From contig JAZHRO010000073.1 in the NCBI GenBank assembly GCA_037157565.1, positions 13,522,501 to 13,586,500 of the forward strand: a DNA stretch of 64,000 nt. The letters run 5' to 3'. The DNA comes from Thalassia testudinum. Its lineage: Eukaryota; Streptophyta; Magnoliopsida; Alismatales; Hydrocharitaceae. Under the pieces are notes generated by a model. It searched no databases and had not been told where the DNA came from. It worked only from the letters and a program-made list of their open reading frames with translations. The position numbers and the translations under genes were made by a program. Positions 55,530 through 64,000 of the stretch are shown piece after piece; the first letter of the stretch is position 1, and every line of letters begins with the position of its first letter.

Positions 55530-57180
55530 CAACGTCATTTTTCTTAATTTTGATCTTTTAATCTATCACTGACAAATCTGCCTCTACTTTGTTTTTGATG
55601 TGCAGGAAAAACTGAAGAAAAACGGGATCCGCGCACACATCGAGCACGGCAAGGAAAAATCAGGTACACATCATCTATCTTAGATTAGGTTTATTTTCTG
55701 AACCCTAGTATTAGATCTACTTTCTGCAATCTCTTTTGTGAAAAAAAAAGATTTTTCTCATTTTCGTTAAAAAGAAAAAAAAATCAAGAAGAAAAATTTT
55801 GAAAAGAATCTAGATTAGGTTTCCTTTCGAATCTAGGTTAGTTGAAAAGAAAAAAAAAGATATTTTCTATGAATCTTTTGAAAAATTCTTTTTGAAAAAA
55901 AAAGTGTAGAAGTTTTGGAAAAGAAAACAAATTCCTTTTGGTGGAAGGCTTGAATTTCAAATTCAAACCTCTTTAAAAGCTTTTCCACCATCTTTTGAGT
56001 TTTGGCCAGATTTCAAATTTAACTTAAAAATTTGATTGCCAAAAAATTTGTTAGCGAAAAATTCTGAAATTCGGGCTAAACCTTCATTTTCAAATCATCT
56101 TTCAAATGCCACTCTTACATTGAAAAAATTCCAAGGATAAAATTTTTAAATTCACGAAGTACATGGAGGTCAGATTGACCCAGATTCAAAACTTTTCAAA
56201 TTTCAAAAAGCGATTCTGAGTAATCTGCGAATCTGTTTTGACTAAAAATGGTGGGGTTTGAAAGCTGATCTCATTAGATTTATTTTCCATATTTTTGCCG
56301 AATATTTGAAGATTATTTGATACTATTTCAAAGTGAAAAATCGACCAGGGGTCAAAGTTTTATATCTGACCCCTGATATTCAAAATTCCCTAAAAATTCG
56401 ATTGAAACAGTAAAAAATTCCAAAAAAATATTATTTGAAAAACTAATTGAAAAAGGAATCTACTCGAAAAATTTTAAATTAATTGGATTCCAATTATTAT
56501 CAGAGAAACAACATTATTTTTGTGGTCGCTGAAACATAGAAAAACCCTAGAAGTGCATACAATTAGGTTGAATCTTTAGGGTTATAACTAGAGACCACAC
56601 CTTGGGCTAACTTAGACTTAATCAAGTCTAGTTAGCCGATGAGCTTGGTCACCTTGTGGGCCACTCACCTCAAACCCCACTAAAGAAAATGGGTTAAAAT
56701 TAACTTTAAAATACGAAATCAACCTGAGTTCGTTGTCGTACTACTGAGTGAGTTTAATCTCTCTTGCCAAACCTGGTGACTAAGTTTGCGGGTAGTGTCA
56801 AACGACCGCGGCTCGGGGGTCAACGAAACCGGAGGTGTAAGCCAAAGGAAGAACCTTCCCCTTTGTCCCCTCGTAACCAGAATAGCTAGGTTAGCTTGAG
56901 AGGAGGGATTCACTTTCAGTCGGTTGTACGACGAACTTATCTTCATGAATTTAAATCCATAATGAAAAATCTGGTCACCTGATCTATAAGGACCATTTGA
57001 TTGACAGAGCCTTAGCCTTGTCCTACGTGGCTACACCAACCTAAGGGTTGGGCGGTGTATGCATAGAAGGAGGTCACTTCGACCTCACTTGGTTGGACCT
57101 TGGGAGCCACACCCAAGGAGGCGAGTCTCCTCGCCCGGACCATCTTCTCCCCCCTTTTCTTCTACTCCAAGAGCCACCAT
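55530..57180 (+). other. Leader of element R
   Basis: About 1.65 kb of A-rich sequence with no recognisable domain. It contains A/T homopolymer runs (55740-55870) and a stretch at 56850-57000 with a minus-strand frame of 75 residues that I regard as chance. Confidence 0.55.
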
Positions 57181-58964
57181 GGCAAATCTTGGACCTGGAC
57201 CTAGATCAGGTCAGGACATTAAGAATCTGGACTTGATGGCTCATCTAGAAGCCCAGGTCACCGAATCTGAGGAGCAGCATCAACAGAGCATGGGTTGCAT
57301 TCTGACGGTGCTTGACAAGATGCAGCACCCGCCGCAAGGAGAACAACTGCAGGATTTCTACGACCCAGCCGCACCTATCATCGCACCGCTAGTCAGAATT
57401 CCTGCAGCCAGAGATGCATTTGAGCCAAGCCCAATGTAATTGGGTTGAACAGCACTCATTTCTATAGGAACTTAAGTGAAGATCCTTTCCAGCACCTTGA
57501 GGACCTGAGTCGACTCGCTGAAATGCTCCCACCCAGGAATATTGATCTCGGGAATGTTCTGATGAAGCTTTTCCCGTTCTCGCTGAGGGACAAGGCTTCA
57601 TACTGGTTCAAGACTATTGGGAAGCCAATTGGAACCTAGCCAAAATTACGACGTGAATTCCTGCAAAAGTTCTTCCCACTTGGTCGAACAAATGCAATGC
57701 GGTGCGGAATCATGACTTTCTCCTAGGGAGCTGGGGAGAAATTACATGAAGCATGGGATAGATTTCACTATCTTCTCCGAAAATGGCCGCATCATGGTAT
57801 ACCCAGATGGCACTTAGCCCAGATCTTTTACCATGGGTTGGATGACACACATCGGTATCTGGCCGATGCATCTAGCGGCGGGAATTTTCTCGCAAAGGAT
57901 GAGAACAATGCATTTGAGCTGTTCGAATCATTAGCGGAGAACTCGAAGAATGTCGCATCTATGAACCAGTTCCAGCGGCCTGGTCAGCAACAGGTTGGTG
58001 TCCACGAGGCTCACACCGATTCTATTCGAGCTGACATGGGTATCATCGTCAAGAAGCTGGATAGAATAAACCTAACAGAGAAGAAGATTGACTAGATTAG
58101 TAAAGGTCAATCCGACTCGAGCTTTGCTGCTGCAAGATTCTCCTATGCACCCCGAGCCCCACCTGCTCGAGCTAATCTACTCACTCGGGATGCATCTTCT
58201 CCGTATTTACGAGATCTCGTATATCAGGATCCAGTGAATAATCCAAATCTGGCACCTTATGACCAGGGTTACGCACCACCCGCAGATTATAATGCGTACC
58301 CCCTTGACGGATATACGTCTCAGACATCCTCGGCATATGAGGATGTCGGCACTATCCAAGGATACGGGAGTAATAACCCATATTCAGAGACGTATAACTT
58401 TGGTTGGCTCCAGCATCCGAACTTCTCCTGGTCTGGTAATTCATAAAGACCACATCAAGATCCACACTACCAGACTAGGCAATACGGGAATGCGCAAAAC
58501 ACGTATCCTAGGCAGTAGCCATTCCCGTCTCAGCAGCAGCAACCCCACTCGTTATACCAGCCGCTGCACCAAGCTGCCAACCACCTTCCAAAGTGCGCTG
58601 ACCCTTTGGAGGCGCTGAAAGAGGAGCTGCAAGAATCGATGAGGAAGTCTACACAATATAGCTTGCAGATAATGAAGGCGATGGCTAATCAAATTCAGAG
58701 CATACAGAACACGCAGAACCAGTTGCTGTAGGAGCATAGGACTCAAGGAGCCTTGCCCTCCCAACCCGTCCCGAATCCTCGATATGTGTAAAACCAGGGT
58801 GCCCCGCCTAGGTTTCAGGCACCGTAGGGACAGGCACACGCCACACTACAGGCGCCTCTTGCACCACCCGGTTACACGCAAGGCCCGCCGCCTTTGCAGA
58901 ATCTCGTGTATTCTGCCCCCTCCACCCCCCGCCACCTCATGGACAGCAAGCCGATGCACACGTT
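57181..58964 (+). pseudogene. Element R gag
   Basis: A plausible start is Met at 57179, after gccacc: MANLGPGPRSGQDIKNLDLM then AHLEAQVTESEEQHQQSMGC. Frame is lost at about 57440 and resumes as NSTHFYRNLSEDPFQHLEDL, MKLFPFSLRDKASYWFKTIG, LQKFFPLGRTNAMRCGIMTF, EAWDRFHYLLRKWPHHGIPR, i.e. the Retrotrans_gag domain. Stops are at 57637, 57724, 58093, 58444, 58516 and near 58728. NPYSETYNFGWLQHPNFSW is the C-terminal box. A Gln/Pro-rich linker ends near 58960 with a frame change into pol. Confidence 0.87.
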
Positions 58965-59798
58965 GTCTCATTGCGGAGTGGAAGAAAGACATTTGACCCA
59001 CTACCTAGGCAGGCGGGTTTTGATTTTTCCCACCCTTCACCGCAGGCAGATTCGACTCCATCATCTCAGGAGCCACCTACGGTACATAAGGGTAAGAGGC
59101 CACTTAACCCTGAGATTCCTGTCCCTTTTCCTGAGGCTCTGACATGGCATGTAGTACGAAAAAAGGACACACGGAATTTCGGGGACCTGAAATCGATGTT
59201 TAAGGAAGTACATATTCAGGTCCCCCTCCTCGAGGCTATCGATAACATTCCAGCTGTTGCTAGGTTCTTCAAGGACTACTGTACCCTGAAGCGACAGCCG
59301 AGAATTGGACGACAGGTGGTATTGTCGAAAGAAGCTAGCGCCGTGATTCTAGCTGACCTACCATCGAAGAAGAAAGACCCTGGTACCCCACTCATATCCT
59401 ACTTCTTGCAGGATTCTCCATTTGATCGGGCCCTTCTAGATTTGGGTTCATCCATCAACTTAACTCCCACCACCTTATTTGATCAATTTCGATTTGTGGA
59501 GTTGAAACCCACCTCGGTTACGATTCAGCTGGCTGACAGATCAGTCAATACACCGAGGGGGGTGGTTGAGAACATGACCGTGAAAGTCTGTGGGTTCTGC
59601 TTTCTCGCAGATTTTTTTGTTCTCGATATGGAAGTTCCTCCTAATCTTCGCGATGCACCAATTATTTTGGGTCACCCATTTCTGGCGACAGCCCAAGCGA
59701 ACATCTATTGTGCATCCGGGTGTATGGAGATTGCCCTAGGCAATGAGCGACTTCGACTAGACATATTCAGGGCAGCAAAGAACTTAGACTATGATTGA
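58965..59798 (+). pseudogene. Element R linker and aspartic protease
   Basis: An open frame of 275 residues (58971-59798). The linker reads PFPEALTWHVVRKKDTRNFG, VHIQVPLLEAIDNIPAVARF and FKDYCTLKRQ, then LPSKKKDPGTPLISYFLQD. Protease: FDRALLDLGSSINLTPTTLF (active-site DLGS), VTIQLADRSVNTPRGVVENM, CFLADFFVLDMEVP and IILGHPFLATAQANIYCASG. It ends in TGA at 59796 inside the acidic linker. The order matches the split protease of M exactly. Confidence 0.9.
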
Positions 59799-61165
59799 AT
59801 AGAGGAGGATGGTGAAGATGAAGATTTGGCTTACTATGGTAACATTGGGCTCCTTTGTGACAACCCAATGTCTCATTCGTCTACACTATCAGGGTTCTCA
59901 GACCTTGATCCACACGGGATTGAAACCACTGCATTACACATATCTCCCTGAGGATCTGACTGTTTGGGGTGTGCTTCTGACCACAGCACCACTGAATCCA
60001 GCTATCTTGATCCATATATTACTGAATCGCCATTGTTATTACAGGAAGACATGACTATAGCTAACGGGTTTCCCGTTAACGCAGTCACAACCGATTTCAT
60101 AGGGAGCGACTCAGCGGGGATTCACATGTACATGGATCAGCAGATTCCCACCCTCGATTCTTCTCCTCCCACTCTCAGTTCCGATTCTGACCCACCCAGA
60201 ATTGAATTGAAGCCCTTACCTGACTCACTCAAGTGCATGTTCTTGGGCGAAAGTGAGACATATCCAGTCATTATTAATGCCCACTTAACCTAAGAGTAGG
60301 AGCATCAATTAATTTCTACACTTCAAGACCATAGGGCTGCTACTAGGTGGAGTGTTGCTGATCTCCGCGGTATTCGCCCCTTGTATTGCACTCATCACAT
60401 TTACACGGATCAGTGGGTGAAACCTTCGAGACAACCTCAAAGATGGCTAAACCCAAATATGCTAGAGGTTGTTAAGAAGGAGATCATTAAATGGCTAGAT
60501 GCAGGCATTGTATATCCAATATCAGACAGCCAGTGGGTGAGTCCGATTCAGATAGTGCCCAAGAAAGTAGGACTCACCGTCATAAAAAATGATTAGGGCG
60601 AATCCATCCCGACCCACACTGCGACATCTTGGTGGGTCTACATTGACTATAGGAAACTGAACTTGGCTACCCAGAAGGATCACTTTCCTTTGCCGTTCAT
60701 TGACCAGATATTGGAATGGTTAGCTGAATGCAGTTCCTTCTGCTTTCCGGATGGATATTCCAAGTATAATCAAGTAGCAATTAGCCCAGAAGATTAGGAC
60801 AAGACCACATTCACATACCCCTTTGGAATATTCGCCTTCAGGTGGATGCCCTTTGGCCTCTATAACGCACCAGTGACATTTTAGCGTTGAATGATGGCTA
60901 TGTTCTCTGACATGATTGGGGATTATGTGGAGGTATAAATGGATGATTTCTCTATTTTTGGAGATGATTTCATGTCTTGTCTTGATAACCTCACCAAGAT
61001 CCTGAAATGATGTATTGAGGTAAACCTAGTACTATCCTGGGAGAAAAGCCATTTCATGGTGAGGGATGGCTTAGTACTAGGGCACAGGATCTCTAAAAAT
61101 GGACTCGAGGTCGACCGGGCTAAATAAGAGATTATATCCCACTTACCGCCACCTAGCTGGGTCAA
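59799..61165 (+). pseudogene. Element R acidic linker and reverse transcriptase
   Basis: Acidic linker (IEEDGEDEDLAYYGNIGLLC) to 60180, then IELKPLPDSLKCMFLGESET, two stops at about 60291-60299, HHIYTDQWVKPSRQPQRWLN, DAGIVYPISDSQWVSPIQIV, WWVYIDYRKLNLATQKDHFP, DGYSKYNQVAISPED, TAG, FGIFAFRWMPFGLYNAPVTF. The catalytic box reads E-V-stop-MDDFSIFG: TAA at 60936-60938 replaces the aromatic residue just before MDD. ILK, stop, CIEVNLVLSWEKSHFMVRDG completes the domain. One frame is kept; I count at least nine stops from the linker through RT. Confidence 0.88.
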
Positions 61166-61760
61166 GCAGATAATATCATTCTTTGACCACGTTGGCTTCT
61201 ATCGGAGATTTATATGCGATTTCTCAAAAATTGCACGGCCTTTGATGAATCTCCTGGTTACCGATGCCCCATTTGAATTTGATACCTCGTGTCTCAGCGC
61301 CTTCGAGACTTTACGAAGCACTGTTTCCATCTCCCCGATTCTCCAACCACCCGACTGGTCGCTTGATTTCGAAATGATGTGCGACGCTTTTGATTTTGCC
61401 GTCGGTGCTGTTTTAGGCCAGCTTCTGGAGAAACAACCCTTTGTCATATACTATGCTAGCAAGACGCTGAATGAGGCTCAGCGTAATTACACTGTCACCG
61501 AAAAAGAACTACTAGCAGTAGTATTCGGGTTGGAGAAATTCAGATCATATTTATTAGGGTCCAAGGTCATCATTTTCACTGACCACTCCGCCCTCCGACA
61601 TTTGTTGGCAAAGAAGGATGCCAAACCATGACTAATTAGATGGATCCTTCTATTGCAGGAATTTGATATCGAGATTCACAACAAAGCCAGAAAACAAAAT
61701 GTTGTGGCGAATCACCTATCTAGATTGGACCCAGAACACATTCCTTATTCCCTGCCTATC
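61166..61760 (+). pseudogene. Element R RT connection and RNase H
   Basis: Open frame 61242-61631 (129 residues): LNQ-type connection, then FEMMCDAFDFAVGAVLGQLL with the first Asp, IYYASKTLNEAQRNYTVTEK then ELLAVVFGLEKFRSYLLGSK with the Glu, VIIFTDHSALRHLLAKKDAK with the next Asp; a TGA at 61629 interrupts before LIRWILLLQEFDIEIHNKAR and NVVANHLSRLDP. Confidence 0.88.
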
Positions 61761-63100
61761 CATGACCAATTTTCGGATGAATCACTTTTTTCAATTCATT
61801 CTATTGAGTTCCCCTGGTATGCTGATTTCGCGAACTACCTTGCCGTAGGCAAAATTCCCGCGAACCTATCCAAAGACCAGAAACTCAAATTCATTGCAGA
61901 GGCCAAATACTATCTATGGGATGACCCATTTCTCTTCCGCATTGGAGCGGATCTGATTGTCCACATATGCATCCCAGACTCTGAGATCCCCAGTGTGTTA
62001 TCTTTCTGCCACAATGATGTGTGTGCTGGCCATTTCTCAGGATGGAAAACTGCTGCAAAAATTTTGCAATCGGGATTTTTCTGGCCAACCATCTTCAGAG
62101 ATACACATGATTACACCCAACACTGCAAACGATGTAAGTCGATCGGTTCTATGACCAGGCGAGACATGATGAAACTCCAACCCATCATGGTCGTAGAAGT
62201 GTTCGACGTCTGGGGCGTCGATTTTATGGGCCCTTTCCCAAACTCGCATGGCTTCGAGTACATATTGCTAGCTGTTAATTATGTCTCGAAGTGGGTCGAG
62301 GCCATCCCGGCGAGACAGGCTGACCACAAGGCCGTCATTTCTTTCGTGAAGCAAACTATTTTCGCTAGATTTGGAATACTCTGCACTCTGATTAGCGATG
62401 GGGGAAGCCACTTCATCCACGCCCATTTCAGGTCGTTATTAAAGAAATACGGGGTACATCACTGCATAGCCCTCCGTATCACTCGCAGACCAATGGGCAG
62501 GCTGAGGTGTCTAACCATCAAATCAGGCTGATTCTCCAGAAGACGATTAGACCAGATAGCAAGGACTGGTCCGACAAATTAATCGATGCACTCTGGGCAT
62601 ACCATACCGCATACAAGGCCCCACTCAGAATGTCACCATATCTCATGGTATATGGTAAGGCCTGTCACCTTCCTATAGAGCTAGAACACCGTGCCTTTTG
62701 GGCGGTGCGGAAATGCAACCTTGACCTCGATGTAGGAGGTCGAGAATGAAAACTCCAGCTCAGTGAAATAGAAGAAATCCAGCGGGAGGCCTATGAGAAT
62801 GCATTAATATACAAGGACAAGACCAAGTTCTTTCACGACCGCCACATCCAGAGGAAAGTATTCATGCCCAACCAGTGAGTCTGGTTATTTGATTCACGGC
62901 TAAAACTGTTTACGAGGAAGCTTAAGTCCAAATGGACTGGCTTGTATGTTGTGATGCAGCCATACCCTAATGGGGCAGTCCAGATCAAGGACCCAAAATC
63001 TGGGCATATATTCACGATAAACGGCCAGCGTCTCAAGCCATTTTTGGCCCAAGAACCTCCTCCACCTGACGAGATTGTTCATCTGAGTGAGGACGTGTGA
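61761..63100 (+). pseudogene. Element R integrase and C-terminal region
   Basis: PWYADFANYLAVGKIP, then the HHCC domain (SFCHNDVCAGHFSGWKTAAK to YTQHCKRCKSIGS). Core: WGVDFMGPFPNSHGFEYILL (Asp 190 of the frame starting 61653) and LISDGGSHFIHAHFRSL (Asp 249). One base is missing near 62469; downstream the correct reading QTNGQAEVSNHQIR with the catalytic Glu is in another frame. Then [40 protein letters not shown], stops at 62747 and 62876, KLKLFTRKLKSKWTGLYVVM and FTINGQRLKPFLAQE, ending at TGA near 63098. Confidence 0.9.
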
Positions 63101-64000
63101 TTGAGTGCTCACCCAGCTGGAGGCGTTAAACTCAGCATGTATAAATACCATTCACTCCACATTTCACCATCATCTATACATAACCATTTTTATACATAGC
63201 ATATTTTTGCTTTAGCATATGTTCCCTTTGTATATTGCATGTTAACAGGTTCGCTGGAGTTGAATATAATTTCAGGAGCAATTACAGGTGACTTCTACCC
63301 ACTCATCCTCTGTCAGATTTATTTTCTTTTATATTCATGCATGAGGACATGCAAGAACTTAGACATGGGGGGTAGATATAGAAAAACTAAAAAAAAATTT
63401 ATGCCAACATTTAGGAAAACTTTGGAGATACATGGAAAATGTACTTTAGGACCCTAAATAAAAGAAAAGCCAACTCCACCTCCAGTGCTTGCATTGGAGC
63501 TAGAAATCATCCACAACAGCCACTTATGACTCACCCACTCACCTTTTGTTCTAAATTTAGGGTCAAGCTGATTGTAACCCGATACGGAAAATTCACGAAG
63601 TACAAATTATGCGAGGTTACATGTTTATAGCACATATACATATTGCATTCATGAATAAGATTATTTTATTAAGAGAATGCATTAGGGATTTTATCCTTCA
63701 GTTGATTCCTGTAATCTGGAATCCAATACAACTTTTCACACACACGTAGAATTTGCAATGGATTCATGGTGAAGGCTGATAAACATCTTCAGTCTATCGA
63801 GAAGAAGCAGTGCTTCTTTACCTGAACCCCTGGATAGTGTTTTGGGAGTCAGGCTGATTTTCCTCTAAAAATCCACCAAATAGTGTGAGATGAGAGTAGA
63901 GTGTACTGGTGCTCTAAGATTAGTGCGAGGAATCTAGAATCTTAGATAATTGGCGATGATACTCTGAGATTAGACATAGTTTTCACACTTGGTTCCCGCA
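63101..64000 (+). other. 3' noncoding region of element R, to the window end
   Basis: Starts with the gaggcgttaaactcagcat box (63120), followed by catgaggacatgcaag...gacatggggggta (63340-63377). The part from about 63710 to 64000 is homologous to 3560-3850 of M on the opposite strand, including CCACCAAATA (63873-63882). No gene is recognised. The 3' LTR is not reached. Confidence 0.8.

Larger units (their letters stand above)
52491..64000 (+). mobile_element. Element R: Athila-like Gypsy retrotransposon, running off the window
   Basis: 5' LTR, tRNA-Asp-type primer site, gag, protease, RT, RNase H, integrase and 3' noncoding region are in order; the 3' LTR lies beyond 64000. The 3' noncoding region matches that of M, so the two are related. 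The left-end LTR (1-656) is the same family. The element is the least damaged internally: pol keeps one frame from about 58965 to 62468 apart from point stops. The element start is uncertain. Confidence 0.85.

Overview
The window reads as repeat-rich nuclear DNA of a flowering plant. I see no host gene, rRNA, tRNA or CRISPR array. Nearly every base belongs to LTR retrotransposons of the Ty3/Gypsy superfamily, plus one LINE, all decayed by point stops and frameshifts. The plant assignment rests on Athila/Tat-type Gypsy proteins, tRNA-Asp-type primer sites (TGGCGCC-GTTGCCGGGG), a Tekay/Del-like chromovirus with an initiator-tRNA-Met primer site, and an RTE-type LINE. The species cannot be named from this.

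The elements are nested and the order can be read from where reading frames break and resume. The oldest is M, a minus-strand Athila-like element. Its 3' LTR (about 700-2423), 3' noncoding region (2424-4325) and protease end (to 5296) lie at the left; its protease start is at 7577-7740 and its gag end at 36728-37821. Three insertions split it: solo LTR U1 (5297-7576, duplication GTAAC), element O (7741-36727, duplication GGGAG) and element P (from 37822).

O is a plus-strand Athila-like element with 2.6-2.7 kb LTRs. It carries three insertions: an RTE LINE in gag (11912-15219, 18-bp duplication), a complete chromovirus T (16620-27002, duplication CCGTA), and a reversed solo LTR S (29411-31137, AGCAC/AGTAC) between RNase H and integrase.

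P is a plus-strand Athila-like element with LTR 37822-39548, gag, protease, RT, RNase H and a well-preserved integrase. Two solo LTRs, Q (44394-48397) and U2 (48429-50713, duplication GACCT), sit only 31 bp apart in its RNase H region. U2 is a reversed relative of U1. P breaks off at about 52216 in patchwork repeats that look like repair filler.

R (LTR ending at 55506, gag to integrase 57181-63100, 3' noncoding to the window end) is a further plus-strand Athila-like element. Its 3' LTR lies outside the window. The first 656 bases of the window are the end of another LTR of the R family.

No undescribed gene system was found. The least expected observations are snRNA-type USE plus TATA pairs at constant spacing in three LTRs, arrays of an AGACGTCTGG palindrome in one LTR family with a related motif in another, dense AGCT arrays in the U-family LTRs, a repeated CCACCAAATA motif in the 3' noncoding region of M, and an in-frame 81-bp tandem repeat in the LINE.
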